Positions 1 through 7,270 of a DNA stretch of 26,764 nucleotides are shown here, one piece after another. Made by a program: the position numbers and the translations under genes. This stretch comes from DASSUC01 sp035649895. Lineage in GTDB: Bacteria > Actinomycetota > Actinomycetes > Mycobacteriales > Micromonosporaceae. The notes under the pieces are model-generated. The model was not told where the DNA came from and did no database searches. It saw only the letters and a list, made by a program, of their open reading frames with translations. Position 1 is the stretch's first letter. Each line of letters begins with the position of its first letter. The DNA is taken from NCBI GenBank assembly GCA_035649895.1, contig DASRIS010000083.1:1-26764 (forward strand), written 5' to 3'.

Positions 1-2016
1 GCCGACCGTGGAGGCCGCCTGGGGCAGCGCCGCGGCCAGCAGCTTGACCGGCATGCGCCGCAGGTAGCCGGTGTTCGCGATGGGCTCACCCGGGATGAAC
101 TCCCGGGCCAGCCAGTCCTGGTTCTTCGGGTGCTGCAGCGAGATGCGCAGCTCCCGGCTGTAGAGCTGGATCAGCCGCCGGGCCCGCTCCAGGCACTCCT
201 CGCGGGTGCGCGCGCCGACCGCGATGCGGTGCCAGCCGTGCGCCCGGGCCGAGTCCACCGGCAGGCCGGTGGTCATCTCGTCGCCGATGGACAGCGCCCG
301 GTGCGCCAGCCGCTCCAGCTCGGGCGGGGCGTCCATGCCGTGCTCGTGGTAGTCCTGCTGCTGCGAGCGGATCATCCGGAGCCGGTGCTCCAGGTTGCGG
401 AACGAGTCGGTCGGCCCCAGCACGTCCACCCGGGACGAGAGCTCCATCGGCCACGGCAGCCGCTCGTGGTAGTGCAGCCACGGCTCATGCCGCTCCGGGA
501 TCTCCAGCGGCTCCATCCGGCCCACCGACAGCACGCACGCGTGCCGCTCCTCACCGGTCATCCGGTTGACGAGCTTGACGGTCGAGCCGTACGGGGTGCG
601 GTAGCGCTCGATCTGCTCGGTCAGCGCCAGCAGGTCGCCGCGCTCCCACTGCCCGTCCGACACCGGCGACAGCGAGGTGGGCGGCGCCATGCACAGCGCC
701 ACCGAGCGGTAGAGCAGCCACTCCAGCTCGAACGGGCGCACCCGGCGCCCGCGCATGCCGAACGCGCCGAGGACCTCGTCGAACTGCTCCACCATGCGGG
801 CCATGCGCCGGCGCTCGCCGTCGGCCACGCCCCGGCCGAACAGCCGCCCGAACCGCTCCGACAGCGAGCTGCCAAGGGACCGGCGGGCGAAGGTCACGCC
901 GAGGTAGGTCTGCCCCTCGGCGTGGTTCACCGACAGCAGGTGGTGCTGGGCGGCGACCAGGTGGTCGGCCCAGCTCGGCCCGCCGGGCACGCCCGGCAGC
1001 GGGTGCGGGGTGTTCCCGTCCACCGTGCGGGCCCACTCGTCGGCCGGGAAGGGCCGGGTGGTCCGGCGCAGGTGCAGCCGGAACCCGGCGAGCCCGGCGT
1101 ACTGCTCGGAGATCGCCGAGAGCACCGCCTCCCGCTCCGGGTCGGGCCGGAACGCCCAGCGCACCTCCGGCAGCCAGTACCAGGCGGTGACCGTGTTGGG
1201 GCTGAAGGTCAGGTGCCCGGCGATCTCGGTGATCGCCAGCTCGATCGCCGGGTCGCGGTCCTTGTGCCGCGGGGCCGGGGTGGGCAGCGGTGCGGTGGTC
1301 CGGGAGCCGCGGGCGTGGGAGCCGCGCCGCTTGCGCTCCGCCGGCCGCCGGCTGTCCGCCTCACCCGGCAGGACCGGCGGTACGGCGCCAGGCCGCCCGT
1401 CGCCGCGGGCTGGCCGGCCGCGAAGGGCCGTACCGGAGGGGGCCGGCCCGCCCGACGTCGGCGCGTTCGGGGCTGGCGAGCCCGGCGTCCGGCTCTCCTG
1501 AGGCAGCCGCGGCTGCGGCACGCTGGCTGGCCGGCCGGAGTCGCGGAGGAGCCGCTTCTCCGGCGGCGTTGACGCCCCGGCCGTTGACGCCCCGGTCGCC
1601 GACGACCGTGCCGCTGATGAGCCGGCCGCCGACGGCCTTGTCGCCGCCGGTCCGGCCGCTGACGGCCGGGCTGGCGACGCGGCGGCTGACGGGCCGGTCC
1701 CCGGCCGCCCTGTTCCGGACGGGCGGGTCGACTGGTCACGCGGTGCCGGTGTGCGCGGTGCCGCGCCGGGGGCGTGTCCGTTGGTGCGGGCCGGTGCCCG
1801 CTCCGGGACGACGCCGCCAACCAGGTCGAGGAAGGGCGAGTCGATGTCGGCCCGGGCCGGGCCGCCGCTCGCCGCACGGCCGCTGCGGGCCGGCTGGGGT
1901 GCGTGGAAGACGGCGACCGGACCGTGCGCAGGCCCGAGCAGGCCCCCGTCGTCCGCGCCCTCATCCTCGTCGTAGTCCAGCATCTCGGCGTCGTCCGGCG
2001 GTGGCGTCCGGGTCAT
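1..2016 (-). CDS. VirB4/TraC-like conjugation ATPase, N-terminal part (cut by left edge)
   Basis: One frame stays open from the ATG at 2016 to the window edge (672 codons, no stop), so the C-terminal end is missing. Residues 1 to about 240 form a low-complexity Pro/Ala/Ser/Arg-rich region, probably disordered. From about residue 250 the sequence is globular, with segments such as WYWLPEVRWAF, GQTYLGVTFARR and FIPGEPIANTGYLRRMPVKL. These resemble the region before the ATPase core of VirB4/TraC-like proteins of actinobacterial type IV secretion or conjugation loci. The Walker motifs would lie outside the window, so ATPase activity is inferred. The ATG overlaps the stop of the upstream gene (ATGA), with a strong GGGAGGGG ribosome site ahead, so translation is probably coupled. 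The preceding genes encode a PrgI-like membrane protein and a pilin-like protein, which supports a secretion-type membrane complex. The family name is a judgement from sequence pattern and context. Confidence 0.6.
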   Translation of the reverse strand, partial: MTRTPPPDDAEMLDYDEDEGADDGGLLGPAHGPVAVFHAPQPARSGRAASGGPARADIDSPFLDLVGGVVPERAPARTNGHAPGAAPRTPAPRDQSTRPSGTGRPGTGPSAAASPARPSAAGPAATRPSAAGSSAARSSATGASTAGASTPPEKRLLRDSGRPASVPQPRLPQESRTPGSPAPNAPTSGGPAPSGTALRGRPARGDGRPGAVPPVLPGEADSRRPAERKRRGSHARGSRTTAPLPTPAPRHKDRDPAIELAITEIAGHLTFSPNTVTAWYWLPEVRWAFRPDPEREAVLSAISEQYAGLAGFRLHLRRTTRPFPADEWARTVDGNTPHPLPGVPGGPSWADHLVAAQHHLLSVNHAEGQTYLGVTFARRSLGSSLSERFGRLFGRGVADGERRRMARMVEQFDEVLGAFGMRGRRVRPFELEWLLYRSVALCMAPPTSLSPVSDGQWERGDLLALTEQIERYRTPYGSTVKLVNRMTGEERHACVLSVGRMEPLEIPERHEPWLHYHERLPWPMELSSRVDVLGPTDSFRNLEHRLRMIRSQQQDYHEHGMDAPPELERLAHRALSIGDEMTTGLPVDSARAHGWHRIAVGARTREECLERARRLIQLYSRELRISLQHPKNQDWLAREFIPGEPIANTGYLRRMPVKLLAAALPQAASTVG

Positions 2017-2375
2017 ACGATCCCCTCCCGGATCCGCACCCGGCGCGCGACGAGCCTGGGCTCGCGCCGCTCGGTTCTCGGCTCCCGGCTGCCCCGCCAG
2101 TCGGTGAGTGCGGTGCGGATGACCGCGCGGGCAGGGCGGTCCGGGTCAACGTGGCGGAATATGTAGGACGTGGTGACGATGGCTAACGCTATCTCCCATG
2201 CAGGGAACCACTCGACCTGGAACGTGAACAACCAGTGAATGAACATGAAGACGGGCACGAGCACGACAAAGAGCCCGTACTGCGCGTACGGCAGGTGGAT
2301 GGGCAGGGTGTAGCCGGGCGGACCCAGGTAGACCAGGCGGGCCCGGTAGATGTCGTCGTCGGTACGCAGCCGCAT
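2013..2375 (-). CDS. PrgI-like small membrane protein of a type IV secretion-like module
   Basis: The protein has 120 residues. A short N-terminal cytosolic part (RTDDDIYRARLVYLGPPGY) is followed by two adjacent hydrophobic segments at about residues 32-50 and 55-73, and then a charged Arg-rich tail. Size and topology fit the PrgI/VirB3-like inner-membrane proteins that sit next to VirB4 ATPases, but no diagnostic motif was recognised. The ATG at 2375 lies 31 bases after the stop of the pilin-like gene and has only a weak ribosome site. Its stop overlaps the start of the ATPase gene by four bases. It is probably the second gene of a three-gene operon. A general conserved membrane protein of unknown role is the alternative. 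Confidence 0.55.
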   Translation of the reverse strand: MRLRTDDDIYRARLVYLGPPGYTLPIHLPYAQYGLFVVLVPVFMFIHWLFTFQVEWFPAWEIALAIVTTSYIFRHVDPDRPARAVIRTALTDWRGSREPRTERREPRLVARRVRIREGIV

Positions 2376-2406
2376 GACAGATCAGGTCCGTCTACTCGGG
2401 GTCCGT

Positions 2407-2721
2407 TTACTTGAACAGCAGGTCGATGAGGTAGTCGCCGACGAAGAACAGGGTGGCCGCGCCGGCGATGAAGGCGAGCCCGACGATCGCGATCGCCGAG
2501 CTGGTCAGCACCTTGGAGATCTCGCCCCGGCTGGCCCGACCGATGAAGATCACGCCAAGGACCGCGAGCAGGATCGGCGCGATCTTGCTGGCGAAGAAGC
2601 CGACCACGCCCTCGGTGTCGATGCCCGATGGCTCCGGGGCAGGCGTCGGAGCCAGGGCCAAGGCGTTCACGCCGTGTGGGACGGCCTCCCGCACGGCCTC
2701 GCTGAGCGCTATGAGGATCAC
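2407..2721 (-). CDS. Pilin-like (TrbC/VirB2-type) small membrane protein
   Basis: The GTG at 2721 was chosen because GGGGAGG lies seven bases upstream; an in-frame TTG at 2778 has no such site. This gives 104 residues: a moderately hydrophobic N-terminus ending near ALALAPTPAPEPSG, a short polar loop, then two hydrophobic helices (about residues 37-55 and 66-97) separated by the charged stretch GRASRGEISK. A leader-like start plus a helix-loop-helix membrane hairpin is the layout of VirB2/TrbC pilins. No sequence signature proves it. Being first in an operon with the PrgI-like and VirB4-like genes is the main support. It is divergent from folP. Confidence 0.5.
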   Translation of the reverse strand: MILIALSEAVREAVPHGVNALALAPTPAPEPSGIDTEGVVGFFASKIAPILLAVLGVIFIGRASRGEISKVLTSSAIAIVGLAFIAGAATLFFVGDYLIDLLFK

Positions 2722-2849
2722 TTCGAGACCTCCCCGTACGAGGCGTGTTGTTGTCCGCTTCGTACAGTCTCTGACCAAATCCGGCGTATGGGGGCTAACT
2801 AATCATGCTGTATCTCGCTGTGTGCGAAGAATATTGCAGAGCGTACGTT

Positions 2850-2881
2850 GCGGGACGGTGTGGAACAACCCACCGTCCCGC
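2850..2881. other. Perfect 11-bp hairpin in the divergent folP / secretion-module intergenic region
   Basis: Positions 2850-2860 (GCGGGACGGTG) pair perfectly with 2871-2881 (CACCGTCCCGC) around a 10-base loop. The 237-base region between the divergent starts at 2721 and 2959 holds no gene. The hairpin could be an operator, a leader structure for one of the two operons, or insulation between them. No T-tract follows it on either strand. Promoter boxes could not be assigned with confidence in this region. Confidence 0.6.
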
Positions 2882-2958
2882 GAACAACATATACGGTGCG
2901 TGATCGATCTCTGGATGGGGCGGACACGTTGTCCGTTCCCGGTCGGTAGGTTGATGAG

Positions 2959-3810
2959 GTGCCCGACCTGCTGTGCGCCGAGCGACCGGTCGTGATGGGC
3001 GTACTGAACGTGACTCCTGACAGCTTCTCTGACGGTGGTCGCTACGTCGGCCTCGACGCCGCCGTCGGTCACGCCATGGCGATGGTCCGCGACGGTGCCG
3101 ACCTGGTCGACGTCGGCGGCGAGTCGACCCGTCCGGGTGCCGGCCGGGTGGACGCCGGCATCGAGCGTACCCGCGTGCTGCCGGTGGTCCGCGAGCTCGC
3201 CGCGGCCGGCGTACCGATGAGCATCGACACCACCCGGGCCGCGGTGGCGGCGGCCGCCCTGGCGGCCGGCGTCACCATGGTTAACGACGTCTCCGGCGGG
3301 CTGGCCGACCCGGCTATGAGCCGGGTGGTGGCCGAGGCCGGCTGCCCGTGGGTGCTGATGCACTGGCGCGGGCACTCCCGGCACATGCGGGAGCTGGCCA
3401 GCTACACCGACGTGGTGAAGGAGGTCTGCGCGGAGCTGCGGGAGCGGGTCGACGCCGCGGTCGCCGCAGGCGTCGCCGTCGAGCAGGTCGTGCTCGACCC
3501 CGGGCTCGGCTTCGCCAAGACGGCCGAGCACAACTGGCTGCTCTCCGCCCACCTCGACCAGGTCATCGCCCTGGGCCGCCCGGTGCTGTTCGGGGCGAGC
3601 CGCAAGTCGTACCTTGGCGCGCTGCTCGCCGACCCGGCGACCGGCGAGCCGCGCCCGGCCGGCGACCGGGTGGCGGCCACGGCCGCGGCCAGCCTGCTCG
3701 CGGTCGCCGCCGGTGCCTGGGGGGTACGCGTGCACGACGTACGCCCTACCGTGGACGCGCTCGCGGTCTGGCGGGCGACCGGGTCGCCCCGGCTGCGGGC
3801 GGTGGACTAG
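2959..3810 (+). CDS. folP: Dihydropteroate synthase
   Basis: Condenses 6-hydroxymethyl-7,8-dihydropterin pyrophosphate with p-aminobenzoate to give 7,8-dihydropteroate in cytosolic folate synthesis; this family is the sulfonamide target. The 283-residue protein has the hallmark N-terminal motif MGVLNVTPDSFSDGG (residues 13-27), the GGESTRPG loop (53-60), SIDTT (88-92), NDVSGG (109-114), DPGLGFAKT (180-188) and the GASRKS phosphate-binding segment (212-217). Length is typical. The GTG at 2959 is the only start before an in-frame stop at 2947; the ribosome site (GATGAG) is weak. It begins the folate operon. folB follows after four bases. The usual upstream partner folE is not in the window; divergent secretion-type genes occupy that position. 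Confidence 0.97.
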   Translation: MPDLLCAERPVVMGVLNVTPDSFSDGGRYVGLDAAVGHAMAMVRDGADLVDVGGESTRPGAGRVDAGIERTRVLPVVRELAAAGVPMSIDTTRAAVAAAALAAGVTMVNDVSGGLADPAMSRVVAEAGCPWVLMHWRGHSRHMRELASYTDVVKEVCAELRERVDAAVAAGVAVEQVVLDPGLGFAKTAEHNWLLSAHLDQVIALGRPVLFGASRKSYLGALLADPATGEPRPAGDRVAATAAASLLAVAAGAWGVRVHDVRPTVDALAVWRATGSPRLRAVD

Positions 3811-3814
3811 GGCG

Positions 3815-4306
3815 GTGGACCAGGGCGTGGGCGACCAGATCACGCTGACCGGGCTTCGCGTGCGCGGCCGGCACGGGGTCTACCCGGCAGAGCGCGAGCA
3901 GGGGCAGGAGTTCGTCGTCGACGTGGCGCTGGAGCTGGACCTGGCGCCCGCGGCGGAAAGCGACGACGTGGCCGACACCGTCCACTACGGGGAGCTGGCC
4001 GGACGGCTGGCGGCGATCGTGGCCGGGGAGCCGGTACGGCTCATCGAGACCCTCGCCGAACGGCTGGCCGCGGCCTGCCTCGCCGACCCGAGGGTGGCCG
4101 CCGCGACGGTGACCGTGCACAAGCCCCAGGCTCCGATCCCGCACCAGTTCGCTGACGTCGCAGTCCAGCTGACCCGGCGCGCAGCCCAACCGGTCCAGCG
4201 CGCAGCCCAACCCGCCCAGCGCGCAGCCCAACCGGCCCGCGGGGCGGGCCGGCCCGGCGGGGAGGAGCGCGACAATGCGGACGCCCGGCGGGGAGGAGCG
4301 CGATGA
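3815..4306 (+). CDS. folB: Dihydroneopterin aldolase with a repetitive C-terminal extension
   Basis: Cleaves 7,8-dihydroneopterin to 6-hydroxymethyl-7,8-dihydropterin and glycolaldehyde, supplying FolK. From the GTG at 3815, the motifs LRVRGRHGVYPAERE, VHYGELA (catalytic-type Tyr) and VHKPQAPI (catalytic-type Lys) identify the family. The fold normally ends near FADVAVQLTR, about residue 120. Here some 43 further residues follow, starting with three copies of a seven-residue repeat (RAAQPVQ, RAAQPAQ, RAAQPAR) and a Gly/Arg-rich end. The extra part is probably disordered and not needed for catalysis. A second GTG at 3827 is a possible start. The gene begins four bases after folP and its stop overlaps the folK start (ATGA), so translation of the three genes is likely coupled. 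Confidence 0.93.
   Translation: MDQGVGDQITLTGLRVRGRHGVYPAEREQGQEFVVDVALELDLAPAAESDDVADTVHYGELAGRLAAIVAGEPVRLIETLAERLAAACLADPRVAAATVTVHKPQAPIPHQFADVAVQLTRRAAQPVQRAAQPAQRAAQPARGAGRPGGEERDNADARRGGAR
4178..4240 (+). repeat. Three 21-bp tandem repeats in the folB tail
   Basis: Units at 4178-4198, 4199-4219 and 4220-4240 share the core CGCGCAGCCCAACC and differ at only a few bases. The unit is a multiple of three, so the folB frame is kept. It encodes the RAAQPxQ/R heptads beyond the aldolase fold. Confidence 0.9.
4253..4303 (+). repeat. Duplicated segment carrying the folK ribosome site
   Basis: The 20-base sequence CCCGGCGGGGAGGAGCGCGA occurs at about 4254-4273 and again at 4284-4303, 31 bases apart. 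The second copy supplies the GGGGAGG ribosome site for folK. The first copy precedes an ATG at 4275 that is out of frame with both folB and folK. Confidence 0.8.
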
Positions 4307-4818
4307 CCCGGGCGGTGCTGTCGCTCGGCGGCAACCTCGGCGACCCCGCCGCTCAGCTGCGGGCCGCGGTGGCCGCGCTGGACGAGTGGCTGCTCGCGGT
4401 CTCCGGGATCTACGAGACCGACCCGTGGGGCGAGGTGGACCAGCCGGCGTACCTCAACGCGGCGGCGCTGGTGTACGACGAGACCGCGACCCCGCGCGAC
4501 TGGCTGGAGCGGGCCCGGGCGCTGGAGCTGGCGGCGGGGCGGGTCCGCCGGCCCGGGCACCGGTTCGGCCCGCGCACGCTCGACGTGGACGTGGTCGTGG
4601 TGTGGACGGACGACGGGGAGCCGGTGGTCAGCGACGACCCGCAGCTGACCTTGCCCCACCCACGGGCGCACCTGCGCGCGTTCGTGCTGCGCCCGTGGGT
4701 CGATATCCAGCCCTACGCCGAGCTGCCCGGACACGGCCGGCTGACCGACCTGTTGCGGGCCGAGCCGGTAGCCGGCCAGCTCGCCGGCGTCCGCGCTCGG
4801 GCGGACCTAGTGTTATAG
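4303..4818 (+). CDS. folK: 2-amino-4-hydroxy-6-hydroxymethyldihydropteridine pyrophosphokinase
   Basis: Transfers pyrophosphate from ATP to 6-hydroxymethyl-7,8-dihydropterin, making the FolP substrate. The 171-residue protein starts with the typical LSLGGNLGD and continues with the substrate-loop region YETDPWGEVDQPAYLNAA. The kinase signature RPGHRFGPRTLDVDVV holds the two metal-binding Asp residues, and PHPRAHLRAFVLRP completes the fold. Length is normal. The ATG at 4303 overlaps the folB stop by four bases and has GGGGAGG ahead. The last codons (RARADLVL) lie in the first of three tandem hairpin repeats that continue past the stop, so the extreme C-terminus has probably been shaped by that repeat. 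Confidence 0.96.
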   Translation: MTRAVLSLGGNLGDPAAQLRAAVAALDEWLLAVSGIYETDPWGEVDQPAYLNAAALVYDETATPRDWLERARALELAAGRVRRPGHRFGPRTLDVDVVVVWTDDGEPVVSDDPQLTLPHPRAHLRAFVLRPWVDIQPYAELPGHGRLTDLLRAEPVAGQLAGVRARADLVL

Positions 4819-4875
4819 CCCGCCCGCGCTCGGGCGGACCTCAAGGTTGCAGCCCGCCCGCGCTCGGGCGGACTT
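4791..4875. repeat. Three tandem hairpin repeats at the folK end
   Basis: CCGCGCTCGGGCGGACCT (last copy ending CTT) occurs at 4791-4808, 4824-4841 and 4858-4875, spaced 33 and 34 bases. With flanking bases each unit folds as CGCCCG-CGCT-CGGGCG; in the first copy one pair is G-T. The spacers differ (TAGTGTTATAG..., CAAGGTTGCAG..., AAAGTTAGAG). The array could attenuate transcription between folK and the DUF3180 gene or protect the 3' end of the folate message. Confidence 0.75.
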
Positions 4876-4952
4876 AAAGTTAGAGTCGGCCAGATGAATG
4901 AGGTGAGCTGCCCGTTGGCTATGCGGATCGGGACGTCGCCCGGCGGGGCTCG

Positions 4953-5459
4953 ATGACCCACTCCCCGCCCACCCGGAAGCCGACCATGGGCCCGACCAGC
5001 CTGGCCACCCTGGCGGTCGCGGCGCTCGCCGCCGCTGCACTGTCCTGGCTGGGCATCAGCCGCTTCTACGGCGAGATCCCGCGGTTGACCTGGCTGCCGG
5101 TGGTCACGCTGGCCGCGCTCGCGGCGATCGAGGCGTACTCGGCGTTCGCGACCAAGGCCCGCATCGACCGCCGGCCCGGGCGCGCGCCGGTCGACCCGCT
5201 GCTGGTCGCCCGCCTGGTGGTGCTGGCAAAGGCGTCCTCGCTGGCGGCGGCGATCTTCGCCGGCCTGTACGGCGGCGCGTCCGTCTGGCTGATGCTCGAG
5301 CGGCGGCTGGCAGTGGCAGCGGCTGACCTGCCGGTGGCGGTCGGTGGCCTGGTCGCGTCGCTTGCGCTTGGGGTGGCTGCGCTGCTGCTGGAGCGCGCCT
5401 GCCGGGTGCCCCGGCCACCGGATGACGCGGACGAGACCAACGCCGATCCCGGGCGGTAA
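4953..5459 (+). CDS. DUF3180 family membrane protein
   Basis: The protein has 168 residues with four hydrophobic helices, at about residues 14-34, 46-66, 86-109 and 120-145, and short charged loops (TKARIDRRPGRAPVD between helices 2 and 3). The layout, the length and the position directly after folK match the actinobacterial DUF3180 family, whose function is unknown. The ATG at 4953 has only a poor ribosome site; a second ATG at 4986 is possible. The tail (RPPDDADETNADPGR) is acidic and probably cytosolic. Constant association with folate genes in actinomycetes suggests co-expression rather than a known enzymatic role. Confidence 0.8.
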   Translation: MTHSPPTRKPTMGPTSLATLAVAALAAAALSWLGISRFYGEIPRLTWLPVVTLAALAAIEAYSAFATKARIDRRPGRAPVDPLLVARLVVLAKASSLAAAIFAGLYGGASVWLMLERRLAVAAADLPVAVGGLVASLALGVAALLLERACRVPRPPDDADETNADPGR

Positions 5460-5731
5460 GCCGGGTCGGGGGTGTTATGTACGCGCCGACCAGGTACGGT
5501 GCGACCGAAACCCAACCGACCGGCCCGGTGAACGCGACTGATCGTTCGGCGGGGCCGGCCAACCGCCCACCCGACGGAAGGCGCACGGATGGTTACGACG
5601 AGCCGGCCAGGTCTCCCCTTGTCCGGTGAGCCGAGCCCGCGCGCCGGGACCGAGCCCGCGCGGATGACGTACCTGACTGCGGATGACGACCTATGCGGAT
5701 GACATACAGCACCGACCAGGGAGCTAATGCG
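5460..5731 (+). other. Intergenic region with three GCGGATGAC copies
   Basis: No gene is supported in these 272 bases. GCGGATGAC occurs at 5660, 5679 and 5695, just ahead of the permease-like gene. No convincing terminator or promoter was seen. A similar cluster of CGGATGAC lies at 10330-10378. Confidence 0.5.
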
Positions 5732-6919
5732 GTGACCGACTACTCCAGCGATGCCACGGAGACCACACAGGGCCTTGGCCGGCGCCCGGTCTCCCCGGTG
5801 GCGCTCGACGACGTGTTCGACGACCCGGACCACGGTGAGCCGGGCCGGGACCGGATGACGGTGCACCTGGTGTGGGAGCTGTTGCTGGTGCTCGGCGTCG
5901 CCGCGGTCGGCTTCCTGGTCTACCAGGACCACTCCGAGCTGCTCAAGGGGGCGGCGCTCAAGGATCTGCTGGTGTTCGCCGCAGCGCTGGGGCTGGTCAC
6001 GCTCGGGACAGTACTGAGCCTGCGCGCCGCCGTGCCGAACCTTGCGGTCGGCTCGCTCGCCGTCGCCGCCGCGGTCTTCTTCGCCACCAACTCCGACCGC
6101 GGGGTGACGGTCACCATGGCGGTGGCCGCGGTCGCGGCGCTCGTCGCCGGCGGGGTGCTCGCCATCTTCGTGGTCGGCTTCCACGTGCCCAGCTGGGCGG
6201 TGACCCTCGGTGCCGGGTTCGCCGCCGCCGCCTGGGTCCAGCGGCACAGCGAACCGGTCGCGGTCGAGGGCGGGTACGACCCGAGCCGGCACGCGTACTA
6301 CCTGTTCGCCGGCTTCGCCGCGATCAGCGTGGTCGGCGGTCTGGTCGGCTCCACCAAGGCGATCCGGCGTACGGTCGGGCGGTTCCGGCCGATCGAGGAC
6401 GCGGCGCACCGTCGCGGCGCGGTGGCCGCGGTGGTGGCGACCGCCGCGCTGGTCGGTTCGGCCGTGCTGGCCAGCGTCGGCGGCAGCCTGCTCGGGGCGG
6501 GCGTGGAGGAGGTCACGCCGACGACCGGGTTCGAGATCACCGCGCTGGCGATGGGTGCCGCGCTCGTCGGCGGCACCAGCGCGTTCGGCCGGCGGGGCGG
6601 CGTGTTCGGCACGGTGCTGGCGGTGCTGCTCGTCACCTTGCTGCTGCGGTACGGCCAGGCCGAGGGCTGGCGGCTGCGGGAGCTCGGCATCGGCGCGGCG
6701 GCGATGGGCCTCGGGCTGGTCATCACCCGGCTGGTCGAGGCGCTGGGCCGGCCTCGCTCCGGCGAGGAGGTCGACGAGACGGACGCCGCGTGGATGCCCG
6801 GCTCCGGCTGGTCGCAGCCGCCTGACTCCTGGTCCGCGTCGCTGCCCACGCAGCCGACCGCGGGGCGCAGCAACGACTTCTGGGGCGATGACCGTTGGGG
6901 CAGCCGCGGCGATGACTAG
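5732..6919 (+). CDS. Orphan RbsC-like (BPD_transp_2-type) membrane protein
   Basis: The GTG at 5732 was preferred over the ATG at 5693 because AGGGAG lies eight bases upstream of it. This gives 395 residues: a soluble acidic N-terminus of about 45 residues, about ten membrane helices, and a roughly 60-residue hydrophilic C-terminus rich in Trp, Ser and Asp. The segment GAALVGGTSAFGRRGGVFGT near the end of the membrane part matches the conserved GGTS...GG.G...GT motif of ribose/sugar ABC permeases, and PNLAVGSLAVAAA resembles their LSVGS region. No sugar-binding protein, sugar ATPase or second permease is adjacent, so it may be a repurposed permease fold. Substrate and partners are unknown. 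The next gene begins nine bases later and is probably co-transcribed. Confidence 0.65.
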   Translation: MTDYSSDATETTQGLGRRPVSPVALDDVFDDPDHGEPGRDRMTVHLVWELLLVLGVAAVGFLVYQDHSELLKGAALKDLLVFAAALGLVTLGTVLSLRAAVPNLAVGSLAVAAAVFFATNSDRGVTVTMAVAAVAALVAGGVLAIFVVGFHVPSWAVTLGAGFAAAAWVQRHSEPVAVEGGYDPSRHAYYLFAGFAAISVVGGLVGSTKAIRRTVGRFRPIEDAAHRRGAVAAVVATAALVGSAVLASVGGSLLGAGVEEVTPTTGFEITALAMGAALVGGTSAFGRRGGVFGTVLAVLLVTLLLRYGQAEGWRLRELGIGAAAMGLGLVITRLVEALGRPRSGEEVDETDAAWMPGSGWSQPPDSWSASLPTQPTAGRSNDFWGDDRWGSRGDD

Positions 6920-6928
6920 GCTGGCGGT

Positions 6929-7225
6929 ATGAGCGAGACCGACCCGCGCTTCGCCGAGCTGGACGCCCGGTCCACTGAGGAGCTACGCGAGATGGCCTTC
7001 GCGGTGGCCCGGGAGCGGCGCGACCTGACCTTCTTCTGGTCGGTGTTCCAGCACCTGCCGCACGCGGACGACGCGGAGGGGCTGGACGCGTCGATGGGCG
7101 CCTACGCCGCCTCGGTCGATGACGCGTTCGCGCTGTGGCGCGAGCTCACCGGGCATGGCTACGCCGAGGCAGAGCCGCTGCTGCGGGCCGCTTTCATCGA
7201 CTACCTGTTGAAGCACCCCGCATAG
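6929..7225 (+). CDS. Conserved small hypothetical protein
   Basis: The protein has 98 residues and is acidic, soluble and largely helical (for example FAELDARSTEELREMAFAVARE), with no signal peptide, membrane helix or motif that I recognise. High-GC codon use matches its neighbours. The ATG at 6929 lies nine bases after the permease-like stop, so it is probably in the same transcript. Its function cannot be named; it could be an accessory protein of the membrane proteins on either side. Confidence 0.7.
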   Translation: MSETDPRFAELDARSTEELREMAFAVARERRDLTFFWSVFQHLPHADDAEGLDASMGAYAASVDDAFALWRELTGHGYAEAEPLLRAAFIDYLLKHPA

Positions 7226-7270
7226 ATCGACAGAGGTTTACCAGCCGCCGGCCAGAGGGGAATAGGCGGC

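Noticed and set aside
130..1572. 480-codon plus-strand open frame
   Set aside because: It is the shadow of the VirB4-like gene, whose frame runs from 2016 to the left edge with globular, family-like sequence and a strong ribosome site.
2803..3843. 346-codon minus-strand open frame over folP
   Set aside because: folP on the other strand has all dihydropteroate synthase motifs; the antisense product has none.
4791..4875. Possible CRISPR array
   Set aside because: There are only three short palindromic units with about 15-base spacers, overlapping a coding end, and no cas gene is present. They are better read as hairpin repeats.
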